This document shows, in pieces, positions 1 through 11,370 of a stretch of 64,000 bases of DNA (its first letter is position 1; each line of letters opens with the position of its first letter). Source of the stretch: Spinacia oleracea. Its lineage: Eukaryota > Streptophyta > Magnoliopsida > Caryophyllales > Amaranthaceae. The translations under genes were made by a program, and so were the position numbers. The stretch spans positions 145,297,861-145,361,860 of the forward strand of contig NC_079492.1 in the NCBI RefSeq assembly GCF_020520425.1, in the 5' to 3' direction. The notes under the pieces were generated by a model that did not search any database, was not told the DNA's origin, and worked only from the letters and a program-made list of their open reading frames with translations.

Positions 1-1545
1 ATATTATATCTACTCCCCATAATCAATGTTGATCTCCAGAAGAGAACAAAAGTATGTAATATTTATCAAAATACACGTTGAAAAGTGTATTATTTAGTTG
101 GTGAAATTTTTTATGCCCCATAACATATTGAAAATATTTTCCCAACTTAGGGGGAGACGAGCAAGAATAAGTTGGCAAAATTGAAAGATAATAAACTGAT
201 CCCCATATGAGTAAGTGTACATGCCACCTTTATGTCCTCGAAGTATGTTTGGACATAAATATCTATGACTTGATTGTGTTAAATTGTTACATGTTCAAAG
301 GCATAAATGTGTATGATAGTCATAGTGCTCGATGTTAATATAGTAAGTGTTGAGAAATATATATCTTGCCAATATTTATTTAAATCTCTACACCCGAAGT
401 GTAGATTATATATACGGTTCCAACATAATGATGAGATATATATATTTATTTATATGAAAAGGGCAAGATAATGTAGTTGATGATATTATTGAAAATAAAG
501 AAAACACTAATATATAGTGTATGAAATACCCTTGAAGTGGTATCGATATCTGAACTATAATAGATGGCCCGTGAGAAAAGATGAATGGTACCTATTGAAT
601 AATTATTCAGATATCATTGATGAATAGCATGCGAAGTATATATGTTGAAGAATTTTGATGATACCGGTATATGATGGAACCGAAATATAATGCATATGCG
701 AGAAATAATGGATTGAATAGGGGATTGTAAATTTATGTCTATTTCGATGTAGACATCATTATAATAATCAAATGAGCTCATGGACCTGAAGTCCAACAAG
801 ATATGGATTTAAAATATCCACACTGTACAGTGTTTTGCATTTTGAGTCTTATTCGTATACATGTGTAGTTAATATGTAAATGCATCATTCATCATACATT
901 TAGTTTGTTTTGTGTTTTATCATGATTGATTTTCATTTATCAAGTTATATATGTTTCAAAATTATTATGATGTCATATATGAATATGCATCCAAAGAATG
1001 GTAAGACGGATTTGCAACTTTATGAATATTATAAGAGGAGTTTCTTACTCCAATGGGCGAATAGTTGCGAAAGAAGTATATATATATATATAATATTGAT
1101 TTAATAGCATGTTATGAATCATGCAATAAGAAGAGTTCTTGAAGAACTTATACATGATGTTCTTACACATCTAGCCCTTTAAGTTTTACATATGAATGTC
1201 ATAACATTGATCAAATATTATCTAAACTCTTGAAGAGTGTTTTTGAACTGTCGTTTCAACCAGTAGTTTGAGTACTTAAGAATTATGAAATATACATATT
1301 AGTTTATTTACGGAAGAATTCTTGTACAAATATGAGTTGATTCAAAATTTTAAGATAAGAGTATGTAATGTCCTTACATTGAGTTTATTTTATGGTCCAG
1401 AAGAACCATAAATTACATTATACCCTTAGTTGGACAGTGATATTATTATTTATCATGTATTATCATGAAAGTATGACTAGAGAAATTTTGATCAACATTG
1501 ATGATTACTACTACTTATAACCTCCAGAAGAAGGTTTATATTTGT
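1..1545. repeat. Array of small hairpins with GAAG-containing loops
   Basis: At least eight short inverted repeats recur, each enclosing GAAG in or next to the loop. They lie at 229-259 (9 bp stem, TTTATGTCC/GGACATAAA), 388-404 (CTACAC/GTGTAG), 526-543 (ATACC/GGTAT), 781-795 (TGGAC/GTCCA), 1134-1148 (AGTTCT/AGAACT), 1224-1241 (ACTCT/AGAGT), 1389-1412 (TTTATGGT/ACCATAAA) and 1517-1540 (imperfect). A weak ninth is at 33-45. Stem sequences differ between copies while the loop core is shared, so these are not plain tandem copies. They sit just upstream of the retroelement RNase H region. Their function is unknown. Confidence 0.6.
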
Positions 1546-2203
1546 CCAATATTTAAGGATACATTTTGTAATATTATGTACAAGAAAATATATTTATTTC
1601 AGGTATTATTGTCAAAAGTCTGGTGATATAAATACTCACCTAGTGCATACAAGTGAACGTTTGAAAATACAGAATATTTCTTGGCGTTCCATGAAGCAAA
1701 CTATTGCAGCTACTTCTTCTAACCATGCAGAAATTTTAGCTATCCACGAAGCTAGTCGTGAATGTGTATGGTTAAGGTCTGTAATTCAACATATACGAGA
1801 AGATTGTGGCATATCCACAGGGAAAGAAGCTCCAACAGTTATGTATGAAGATAATGCAGCATGCATTGCACAGCTTAAGGATGGATACATCAAAGAATGG
1901 TGATGTACAGGTTCTGCAGATTCGTTCAAGTGAAAATTTGGCAGACCTATTTACCAAGGCGCTTCCAACTGCTACTTTCAAGAAATTAGTTTACCAGATT
2001 GGATTGCGTCGTATCAAAGATCCCAAGTTATGTAATCATGAGGGGGAGTAGATGCGCGCTGCACTCTTTTTCCCTTAACCATGGTTTTTTCCCACTGGGT
2101 TTTCCTGGTAAGGTTTTTAATGAGGCAGCATCGTTCGCGTATTAGGCAATATTTTATTTTAAGAGAGAAATTTTATTTTTGTATAATGGACATCCAAGGG
2201 GAG

Positions 2204-2370
2204 TGTTATGAAATATAATATGGATGCCCATTATACCCCCATTAGTATTTCCGGAATATTTTAGGGTTCAGTCAAACCCTAACTATTGTATCCTATATAT
2301 ACCCAGTATTATATGGAATAATACATACAACCCTATTCTCTCTATTATCTCTCATGTTTATTCATAACTA
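2204..2370 (+). repeat. Likely 3' LTR of the copia remnant
   Basis: It begins TGTTATGAA right after a purine-rich tract and ends near TTCATAACTA, giving inverted TG..CA-like ends. It contains a TATA-like stretch (cctatatatacc). The second LTR is outside the window, so the right boundary is approximate. Confidence 0.55.
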
Positions 2371-3765
2371 GGATTAATGAAAAAGATTAGGGGAGAAACA
2401 AAATATAATAAAAGATTATCAAATATAAAAGTGATACATTTAAAAAGGCACTCATAAAAAGACAAGTGATGCATTTAAAAAAAAACGAAGGAAGTATATG
2501 ACCATCTGTTATATCGGAGTATTATTAAGAAGAATAATCTTTCTAGACGAGACCTCACAAGTGTAAACCCTCTCAACCATGTTAGTCTCTTGTGGATGAT
2601 GGGGAAGGGATAAAAAGATCAAATTTGAGGTTATAAGGTGAAATCCTTAAAAACTAGTAGGCAGTATACTCTTAATTTTGATGATTATATACGTGGCAAA
2701 TCGCCATTAGTAGGTGTTGTTTTCCTTGACAAATATGTCAAGATCACCATGTATATTCAATCTTGACAACCCCACTCTTTATAAAGGGATGCAAGTCATG
2801 CAACTATCAATTGATACAACACCAAAAAATAATGTATCGAAGGAGATGATCTTATGGTAATCAATTGAGTACAAGGTTTGTGCTAATTCCGTAGTAAAGA
2901 TGACGTAAATCATAGATACTTGCTTCCTCGGCTCCTCCAACACTTCAACTGACTGAAATACACGACACATTTACCGAGGAGAAAATCGTGCAGTATATTT
3001 GACTCTAATATCGACAATTTTTTTCAGATACCTCATATATTATCTGTTTTCAAAGCCGTTTCCTCACTAGAAATTTCTCGTGTTAATGGTAAAAATTACC
3101 TTAAAAAATATAATAAAATGGAATATGTTAAAGAAATCTACGATAACCAAATTTAATTATCTAGTCTTGTAGATAACGTTTACATTCGTTGTATACGTGG
3201 TACAATATTTTTCCAAAAAGTAGGCAAAGTTGCATGAGTAGTCATTAAGAGGGAAGTCCCGGCAATTAGCGCATATTTACCGGAATTCAGCCCTTTCACA
3301 CACTCCCTACTTTTATCATGCGCAGTTCCAAAGACCAAGTGGATCAAGTTTCCCTTTTCTATCTTTTTCTTTTTATTTTATTATCTTTTTTAAATCCGCA
3401 TTTGTAAAAATCTGTGCTCATTTGTTTGATAGGGAAAGCTCATGATGAGGGATGATCTAGGGCCCAACACCCCCAAACCCATTTTTTTGACTTCCATAAA
3501 TTGTACGTTTCGTCGACGAAGCCCTACAACCTACGCTACTACGCTAGTAATACAACTATACAAGGTTCGCCTTTTCACTTTGGGTGTCTTTTGCCTCAAT
3601 TCTAACTTACCTGTCTTGTCTTTGGCCCAATCTGGACCTGCTCAACAGAATAGGGGCCCATTAAAAGGCCGAGTCTAGCCCGGTTTAAACGGGCTGGCTC
3701 TTAAAGGGGGAGGGCTGAGTAAAAGCCGGTGAGTAAGTGACTTCCACAATTCCATCTACTCTGGA
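2371..3765. other. Intergenic, no gene seen
   Basis: AT-rich sequence with no convincing coding region. The part at about 2520-2660 resembles a decayed repeat also hinted at near 13780-13925 and 51500-51670 (shared wording around 'aaggtgaaatcct'). Short open frames here look random. Confidence 0.5.
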
Positions 3766-3977
3766 TTAGCGATTCAAATTGTTGAAAAATGGGCTGGGCT
3801 AAACTGGGCCAAATGGACATAAGGGCGGTCCAACCCATTATAAATTCTAGTACAACACATTATACTTTGGCCCGCCCCTAACTCAATCCGTTGAGGTCTA
3901 GCCCAACCGGGTCGATTTTTTTGGATTTGTTTTAGGATAGGATTAAAAAAAAATTGATCAACAATTTGAATCGCTAA
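3766..3977. repeat. Perfect 20 bp inverted repeat around a GGCCC-rich core
   Basis: TTAGCGATTCAAATTGTTGA at 3766-3785 recurs as its exact reverse complement at 3958-3977. The 172 bp between them is rich in GGGCT/GGCCC words. This looks like a small foldback transposon, but no target duplication could be fixed. Confidence 0.55.
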
Positions 3978-5748
3978 TCGGGTCTAACGTTCAGCTTCAG
4001 GTGTGGTAGAGTCTAATCCGATAGTGGATATACGAGGTTAGTATTTTCATACGGATCAAATGCGAGATGCTTTTTTTTTTTTGTACCACTTCGAATTTTG
4101 TCAAATTGTTTTCGAATTAAATCGACTATTGATAGCTCCAAGTATGACTATTTCGTTTTTTTGGTAATGTCAAATCCCTCTTTGACTTGACCAATTAATT
4201 GAAGTTTTTGAATCCACGTACTACTACATTCTTGGTTACGTTAGGAAGGATGTAGAAGCCTCCTTGTATATAGTTATTCCTTGCCTACGTAAGGAAGAGA
4301 AGTGGTTTACTTGCTTGCTTGGCTCGTTACCATCCAAATACCAGCAGAAAAGGAACACGAAAAAACGAAATCTATTGTCACTAAATAATGAAAATCTCGC
4401 AACGTATGAATTCATAGATCCACCATTTTTTGCTGACCAACTAATGTGACAAAGCGAACTGACGTTGTAAGTATGTTGTTCGATTCAATTACAGTTCACA
4501 TTTGAGTAACAAATTTTCATTTCGCATATAAGTCGGATTGGTACCGGTCTATTGAAAATTTTAGCTCATTAATGTGAAAAAAATATCCAATTTCATCACG
4601 TATGAATATATGATCGAGTCAACTTGATTTGATGTACGGTTCGGGTTAGGTCATTTTTTATTTTGTTCAATTTCAAATCACCGAGTTCAATTATAGTTCG
4701 TCAAATCATATATGAAGTAATTTTTTTTTGGCCAATATAAGTTCACGAGGTTTTGTTAGACTTCAGGTTCACCAAATCAGATCAGTTTTCTGGTCAAATT
4801 TAGATCACCAAGTTTAATTAACAGTGCATGTTTATTAAATCATAACAATTTTTTGGTCAAATTCCACATCATTGATAGAAATTTGAAGACGCACGCGAAA
4901 GTTTTGATGGGTCTGAATAATATAACAAAATTGTTTTTTTTTTTTTATATCATTGATTACATTAATAATAAGAATTGTACAACAATATTTGCGAGAGGCC
5001 ATTTCTCTCCTGATTGGCTCACCTCTCAACTTATGCACATACCACATATTTATAGTGGTTGTATCCTAGTTTCTAGATTTTTCTACACTTATCATTTACC
5101 AAAATTCTTCTTAACTAGATATTTCTTAAGTAAATTCTAGACATTATTTTAGCTAGATTTTTCTACACACATTACTACTAGATTTTTATATAGTACATTA
5201 TAGATTTAGATTTTTCTAGATTAACATTTTAACAATCATCGAGTTCTATTACACTCCAGATTTACTAAATTGGATCAGATTCCTGAGATCATAGAGTTCG
5301 GTTACACTTCAAGTTCATCGAATCGTACCAGTATTTCCAGGGGAACAAGTGAACAACCCGATGTGAGCTATGGCCTTGTGATACAATTAATTAATATTTT
5401 GGAAATCCAATTTCAAGGTTCTCGTCTTAGTCGTCTACTAGGCCAACTAGAAGACCATCTTGAATGCAAACATTCGCAGTCGTCTACTAGGCCAACTAGA
5501 AGACCATCTTAAATGCAAAACTCGCAAACTTTGACGTCGTCTAATTAATGACTCTAATTTACGATATCTCGTATAGGATGAAACCTACACACACAATGTA
5601 AAAAAGGGCCCTTATGAGTTATGCCCGTTAGTTAAAGGTAGCCTTTACCGTAAATTCAACCCAAAAACACGACTAGTTCCTAAATTGCTATAGTTGCGCC
5701 AATGCTTAATTAATTTCTCCTTTCATTTTTTATTGTTTGTCCTATTAA
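3978..5748. other. Intergenic with degenerate tandem repeats
   Basis: No gene. Between about 4660 and 5330 a phrase like 'caccgagttcaattatagttc..caaatca' recurs imperfectly several times, as in an old minisatellite. At 5429-5470 and 5478-5519 a 42 bp unit (AGTCGTCTACTAGGCCAACT...) is directly repeated with a 7 bp spacer and one clear base difference. Confidence 0.55.
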
Positions 5749-6145
5749 CGGGTTTTTCATGAAATGCCCCTGAGGTTTGCAAAAACGCACCAAATACCCT
5801 CGCGTGTTTCGATTCATGTAATATACCCCTGTTTATCCGTACTGTTCATGAGATGCACCTAACAGTTAACGGCGTTAGTCTGCCGTTAGTAGAGTTTTAC
5901 TATTTTGCCCTTAATTGTGTTATGGCGTCATTTACTTACCTTCCCTTTGACAGAAACTCAAAAAAAAAAAAAAATCTCATATTCTTTTCTTTCTCTCCCC
6001 TCTCCCCTGTTCTTCTTCAAGTGAATACTCGAAACCCAGTAATTCTGGGTAGACCCTCCTGCTCTCTGATCGCCGGCGGCGTCCGATCACCGCTCTCTGG
6101 TCGCCGGCGGAGGCCGGTCTCTGGTCGCCGGCAGTGATCCGGTGT

Positions 6146-6914
6146 TACGCACTCACATTCGCCCTCTCAGTGTTCCTTCTCATCACTCCCTCCATTTCAA
6201 TCTACTGTGATGAGGACGATTGCTATTATCTGCTTGGGTAATTAATTTCTCTCCTTTTGTTTTTCTTTTGTTGTTAATTCTGTACAACAAAAGGTCTTGC
6301 GCGCACTAGGTGCACAATAAATTTATTGTACACCAAAATAACTTTTACCCATTTTTTTGTAACTTTAACATAGTTTGGATTAACTTTTATATTCATAAGA
6401 AAACACGTTGATAGATAAACATTTTAAATAGTTAAATGATTAATTTTATACATTATTAATGATTTTGAAGAAATAAGTTTTATTAAAATGAAAAAATTTA
6501 TCACTAAAAAATGGATAACTTTTACATATATAAGCTTAACTTTTAAACATTTTGAGTTAACTTTTACTCTGGTGTACAATATTTATTGTACAACCCTTGT
6601 AAACAAGAATTTGTGTTCTGTACAATATGTAGTTAGTGAGATTTATTTTCTGATTTTTGGTAAATTTTTTTTAGGGTTTCTCCAAAGTGCGAACACTTCG
6701 AAAATTACGAAATCTTACTACAAGTTATCCTTGAAATAGTAAGTGTTAATTCGCTTGAATTTCTTAATTCTGTCAATTTTTTTATAAATTTGTGAATTAA
6801 ATTTTTGATTAATTTGATTTGACTTGGATGACTGAAATGTATTTTGCAGCCATCCTGACAAGAATCCGGACCCTGAATCAAAGAAATTGTTTGTAAAGGT
6901 TGCAAATGCAAACG
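6146..6914 (+). pseudogene. Captured fragment of an ER DnaJ gene (ERdj7/DNAJC25-like)
   Basis: Three exon pieces survive with plant splice sites: 6146-6237, 6675-6738 and 6850-6914. The first encodes a hydrophobic signal-peptide-like stretch followed by SISIYCDEDDCYYLLG. The second encodes SANTSKITKSYYKLSLK. The third encodes HPDKNPDPESKKLFVKVANA. Together they are the N-terminus and J-domain of the ER DnaJ type represented by Arabidopsis At1g61770, including the HPD motif that stimulates Hsp70 ATPase. In the second exon one extra A appears to shift the frame relative to the expected VSPSAN. The C-terminal half of the J-domain and the rest of the gene are missing. It is therefore a non-functional passenger in the Pack-MULE, and a working parent gene should exist elsewhere in the genome. 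Confidence 0.8.
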
Positions 6915-7459
6915 GTAACTGTGTTGGTTGTTTTTAATCTGTACTTGATTTAACTTAATGTGCTGGAAATTTAAAGGTAACATTTTGTTTCGAATTCGCA
7001 AGTCTAGTGATTGGTGTTATTAATTTGTTTAATAGCTAAGATTATTGTGGTTTTACTTGGTTTAAAATGCCAATTTGGTACCGTTTTCCACCTTTTGGGC
7101 GGAGGAATTTGGAAAATGATGGAATGTAATTTGAATAACCGCAGTCAACCATCTCCGATCAGGCCTGAAAAAGCATCCCCCACTGTAAAATTTGAATTTG
7201 AGGAACAAATTGCGATTAACCAATCCCCTCAAATTGTTTCTGATCCATCCTTAATTAGACGGCTATGCAGTACACAAACTCTTCCCTTCATAGGTGGAAA
7301 GGTGGGCTCTTTTGTCAACATCAAGCTCTTCCTTGGCAGCCTCAAGCTCTTCCTGTGACATCAAGCTTCTCGAACAGTTGCATTAAGTTCAGTTACTACA
7401 AAACCATCAGATTAGTTTTCCCGTATAAGATAATGAAGTAAATTCATGAGTCTAGTTTG

Positions 7460-7558
7460 CTAGCACTTGGGAAGAGAGTTCGTTCCTCAACGGTGGCTGC
7501 TGGATTTAGATGTAGTAATGCGGTGACTAATGCACTGATCGATATGTATACCAACAGT
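7460..7558 (+). pseudogene. Captured fragment of a PPR protein gene
   Basis: One frame reads LALGKRVRSSTVAAGFRCSN and then AVTNALIDMYTNS. This matches the end of one pentatricopeptide repeat and the NALIDMY core of the next, as in plant organelle RNA-binding PPR proteins. It spans about 33 codons only and is a second gene fragment inside the same Pack-MULE. Confidence 0.65.
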
Positions 7559-7940
7559 ATAATTCAATTCAATCAATTTCTTATTGGATTTGTTGTTTGA
7601 GCATTTCAATTTTCTTTGATTATTACTTCTATTTTTGTTTTAGGTTGATTAATTTGATTAATTAGGTGAACGATTTGTGGAAATCAAATTCTGCAGTTTA
7701 AAAGCAGTTTGAGTATTTGGTGCAACTTAGTTTCAAATAGGTGTATATTGTGCAATAAGTTTATAAATAGGGGTATTCTGTGAATTATAAACATGACTTA
7801 ACGGAGGACTAACGGAAGGTCGGTTTAGGGGTATTTGGTGCAAACTTGGAAAAAAATAGGGGTATATTATGTGATTCAAAAGACGCGAGGGTATTTGGTG
7901 CGTTTTTGCAAACCTCAGGGGTATTTCATGAAAAAACCGT

Positions 7941-8833
7941 ATTATCTAAATATGTTTTTATTAAGAGTTCGGTGGATGGAATTGAGAAGACACGAAAATG
8001 GTGGGACTAAATGTAATATAATTCTATGTAAAAGTAAAAGTTGTGGTTCCATTGACATTTTTAGTAACAGAGTAAATTTTTGGGACGGACCAAAATGAAA
8101 AATGGGAGAGAAAAAAAAGGGACAGAGGGAGTAGAACTTTCCAACCGCAAGTTGGTCTTACTTTATCTCCATATACTTAAGTTTTCTATAATGTATTTGG
8201 ATACCTATCAGCACGGCGATAGGAACCCTTATTGAGATAAAACATGAAGGTACTTTACAACACACACCTTGTCAGCCAATGGAAGAAAGTCCAGCCGACA
8301 CCTTTCCCCATCGACAGACCCAAATTGTGATGATACAACGGGTCATTATCCTATATATTATAGCCCGTACCCTCCGTACATCTGAACCGCATATATATTA
8401 GACCTCAATTATTGCAAAAAGATACGTAATCTCAATCATTCTACTAAGTACTCACTTAAGAACATACAAAGTATATATCGTATACGAAGTATTTGACTTT
8501 AGCATCGTAGGGATACTCGAATTACACACAACGGTAGCTAACTTTCCTACCTGTACAACCGTTCGTCCGTTCCAATTCAATAATGGAACATCATTGAATC
8601 ACAATCATATCCATACGTAACCCCAAACCCTTAAATTAACTTATAAAACTAATCAAATATGTACTTAATTTGGGAAGTTGATATAGACAATTAGACATAC
8701 AAATTTAATCAACGTCACAAATTATGGATATTAGGTGAACAACCTTAATGATACATCATAATTCGTTCAACTCCCCCCTACCCAACTAGCTCTCTTCATA
8801 CCAATAGAAATACCCCCTCTCCAACACCAAACT
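7941..8833. other. Intergenic and upstream region of the DUF538 gene
   Basis: No gene. A Stowaway-like terminus (gggacagagggagtag) ends at about 8133, but its partner end is not clear. The stretch before 8834 is the likely promoter of the downstream gene; I see no strong TATA box, only AT-rich sequence and a pyrimidine-rich patch at about 8770-8825. Confidence 0.4.
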
Positions 8834-8834
8834 C

Positions 8835-8870
<36 letters not shown>
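8834..8870 (+). promoter_or_regulatory. (CAA)n 5' leader abutting the start codon
   Basis: Twelve uninterrupted ACA/CAA units end exactly at the ATG of the DUF538 gene. Unstructured poly(CAA) leaders, as in the tobacco mosaic virus omega leader, are known to favour translation. That this tract does so here is inference. Confidence 0.6.
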
Positions 8871-8873
<3 letters not shown>

Positions 8874-9350
8874 GCTTCTAGCACCGTACAAGTGAAAGAC
8901 GAGCGGGCCGGGGCGGAGATCGTGTACGGGCCAGAAGAGTGCCAGAAACACTCCCACGAGCTACTACAAGAGTTAGGGTTCCCAAAGGGTGTGATGCCTT
9001 TGAAGGATCTTGTAGAATGCGGAAGGGTGCGCGAAACCGGGTTCGTGTGGATGAAGCAGAAAGCACCATCAGAGCATTACTTCGAAGAGAGCAAGACGCT
9101 TACGAGTTACGCAATAGAAGTAACTTCTTATGTCGAAAAGGGGAAGATGAAGAAGATGCATGGTGTGAAAAGTAAGCAGTTGTTAATGTGGATTACTATT
9201 ACTGAGATGAGTGTTGATGATCCTTGTTCTGGTAAGATTCATTTCAAGACTGCTGTTGGTATTGGCAAGTCTTTTCCTATTACTGCTTTTATGAATGCTG
9301 AGGAGAAGGCTAAGTATTTGGAGGATAAGAAATCGGCTGATCAGAAGTAA
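8871..9350 (+). CDS. DUF538 family protein, SVB-like
   Basis: Single-exon gene for 159 residues, complete from ATG to TAA. The protein matches the plant DUF538 family, of which Arabidopsis SVB (SMALLER WITH VARIABLE BRANCHES) and its paralogues are members. Conserved landmarks are a helical start with KHSHELLQELGFPKGVMPLK (about residues 26-45), the GFVWMKQK strand (57-64), the YVEKGKMKKMHGVKSKQLL segment (87-105) and GKIHFKTAVGIGKSFPITAF near the end. Length and lack of an intron fit the short SVB-like branch. No signal peptide is evident. Family members have been tied to trichome and growth traits and stress responses, but the molecular activity is not settled. The ATG used is the first in the leader and follows the CAA tract. 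Confidence 0.92.
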
Positions 9351-9834
9351 TAAAATTGTCCGATCTCTTTAGTTTTTCTTACGTCCAAGTATAAATAACA
9401 CTACTGTTATGTTATGTTATGTTATGTTGTCTATGTTTTGTTCGGTGGCCATGATTTGATAACGCTACCCACCTCTAATAGATCGGGGATGTTGTGTATG
9501 TTTGAGTAAGGTTGCATTTGCTATTTGGCTTATTGGAAATTGACGTGAGAAGCTGAGTATTAAAATCTTGTCCATTTTATCTATTGAAGATTTGAAGCAG
9601 AGGATAAGAGTATAACATTGCTTTTGTTTTATTTTATTTTACAAGGAAGCAATTTTAATTTTTAAATAGATCAACGTCATTATAACAGGGGAATCATACC
9701 ATCTAGGATGGAGCATATTTCCTGTAAAATCCAAGAAATTAAACTGGCAAAAACCAAAATACAACTCGTAAAACTATTTGATTGCCAAATATAGAGTATT
9801 AAACCAATTCTGATTAGATTGTGACACTTTCTTA
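9351..9834. other. 3' flank of the DUF538 gene with a TTATG microsatellite
   Basis: No gene. A short (TTATG)n tract of about four to five units lies at 9405-9428, probably in the 3' untranslated region. Confidence 0.5.
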
Positions 9835-10090
9835 CTACCTCCGTTCCTTAATGTTCTTTACGGTTACTATTTGCACGGACTCCAATGCAATATTTAACGA
9901 CTTATATATCCATTTTGGTATGTGAAAAAATTATAAAAATTTGATATTTTAAAAATACACAACGAGACCAATCTAACAAGATCTTACATGATAACATTTT
10001 GATGTATATAACCGTGAGAATCCACGGTCAAAGTTTTCATACTTTGGACACATATTCCAAAGCGTAAAGAACATTAAGGAACAGAGGTAG
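9835..10090. mobile_element. Stowaway-type MITE (Tc1/mariner)
   Basis: A 256 bp element with matching ends CTACCTCCGTTCCTTAATGT and, reversed, CTACCTCTGTTCCTTAATGT, flanked by TA on both sides (9833-9834 and 10091-10092). It is non-coding. It is the same family as the copies at 26011 and 28575. Confidence 0.85.
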
Positions 10091-11067
10091 TACATATTAC
10101 GGAGTATATATCTTTCAAAATAATCTTTGCAGTTATGGAGTACGTACTATTTACACAAATTTTAAGACAGAATAGGAAGTGTGTGTAAAAAATGGGTGAA
10201 TATAATAAAATATAGATAAAACAAGATATTTGTAAAAAGGTGAGTGACTGTAAGAAAACAATAATGAATAAAGCAAGAGAATTGATTGGAAAGTTGTAAA
10301 TATTGTAGGGTAAAAATGGTAGGATAGTAAAATTTCATGTCCAAAAATATTATAAAATACATGTGAAGAACATTATGAAACGAATTATAACGGAAAATGT
10401 AAAATTCATTTTGAAACAGAGGTAGGATGATGCACTTAACTGCAGTAAATTCTAATCATACATTGAATACTCTTAAGTCTTAACAACGGAGTCGACTATA
10501 ACCACCTTTTGCTCCCATAACGCTTTATTCTTCATAGGCAAAACCTGTAAACAACGGCATTGGCCGCAGTAACAACAATATTCTAGTGAATTGAATCTTC
10601 CAATTCTCTTATTGATCCATTTCAAAAAAAATAAAAGTCAGTAGTGTTGAAATTAAATCCCAATTAAGTCTTAATGATTTGAATACATTGTTTACTAAAT
10701 TCACAATTAAACAACAAGTATTTGCCAGTTTCTATTTCTATGTCACAATTCACAAATAACATAATTTTCAGAATCCCGAATGTGTAACAGTAATAACATT
10801 GGTTTCTTTACGCAACTCTTTCATTTATTTGCACATAGATTAAGGCATAAACTCTAAGGAGTTTGATTAAAGTCTTTAAAGTGTGTACCAAACAAGACGT
10901 TTTGTGGGGACTTGTAACGTAGAAATGTTCAAAAGAAGACTATTGTGGAAGATTGGTAGGAGAGTACGTAGAAAAAATGAAATGGTTTGGTGGTGGAAAC
11001 AAATGGCAAGATAAGTGATACTGAACACGATTAGGTTGTTCTACTTTCTTATTCTTCTCGTAAAATT
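10091..11067. other. Intergenic, no gene seen
   Basis: Includes a possible decayed relative of the preceding MITE at about 10130-10425 (ending ttgaaacagaggtagg) and otherwise featureless AT-rich sequence. Confidence 0.4.
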
Positions 11068-11086
11068 ATATAGTCTGTAAAAGAAT

Positions 11087-11266
11087 ACCAAATTAAGGCT
11101 GGCATGAGTGGTTAAGGGCCTCTTGCTCTCGGGTTCGAGCCTTGGAAATGGAAAAAATCTCAACTGGGAGGGATGCTGCCCATCGAGGTACCCATGCAAA
11201 CTCCCGCGGGAGATTAGTCCACTCGCCGAAAGCGGTGGGAACTCCTCGTAGTAGAACCAGAAAAAA
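11087..11266 (+). mobile_element. tRNA-derived SINE with a 19 bp target duplication
   Basis: A 180 bp element with pol III promoter-like boxes: TGAGTGGTTAAGGGC (box A region) and GGTTCGAGCC (box B region). It ends in an A-run. It is flanked by a perfect 19 bp direct repeat, ATATAGTCTGTAAAAGAAT, at 11068-11086 and 11267-11285. The perfect duplication implies a fairly recent insertion. It is the same family as 13428-13643. Confidence 0.9.
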
Positions 11267-11370
11267 ATATAGTCTGTAAAAGAATTAGGACATCCCACAA
11301 ATCCACAATGGCAAATAAAAATTTATGTACTTTCTTTTTTCCTTTGGTAAATTGTTACCAGTATTGTCAA

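Larger units (their letters stand above)
1..2370 (+). mobile_element. Ty1/copia retroelement remnant, 3' part (fossil)
   Basis: The 3' end of a Ty1/copia LTR retrotransposon. A recognisable RNase H region lies at about 1643-2051, with the family phrases SWRSMKQTIAATSSNHAE and LADLFTKALPTATFKKLV. An untranslated stretch follows, then a polypurine run (ccaaggggag) directly before a likely 3' LTR at 2204-2370. Gag, protease, integrase and reverse transcriptase are not seen, and the element runs off the left edge of the window. It is broken, with several breaks, and is clearly an old copy. The stretch at 1-1545 is AT-rich, non-coding and full of small hairpins (separate entry). Confidence 0.8.
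5749..7940. mobile_element. Pack-MULE: Mutator-like element carrying host gene fragments
   Basis: The two ends are long inverted repeats of about 100 bp. The left end reads CGGGTTTTTCATGAAATGCC and the right end, reverse-complemented, reads ACGGTTTTTTCATGAAATAC. Both continue through 'cctgaggtttgcaaaaacgc' and 'accaaataccctcgcgt'. Such long, slowly diverging ends are typical of Mutator-like elements. No transposase is present. The interior holds exons of a DnaJ gene with their introns, a piece of a PPR gene, and an unidentified stretch at about 7010-7360. A clean 9 bp target duplication was not found, so the outer limits are accurate to a few bases only. Confidence 0.8.

Noticed and set aside
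1643-2051. Possible host gene for an RNase H-like protein
   Set aside because: The sequence is the RNase H part of a copia element, followed by a polypurine tract and an LTR, so it is a fossil and not a host gene.
11087-11266. tRNA gene candidate, from box A and box B text
   Set aside because: There is no cloverleaf, and the unit has an A-tail and target duplication, so it is a SINE. The same reasoning applies at 13428, 41239 and 60148.
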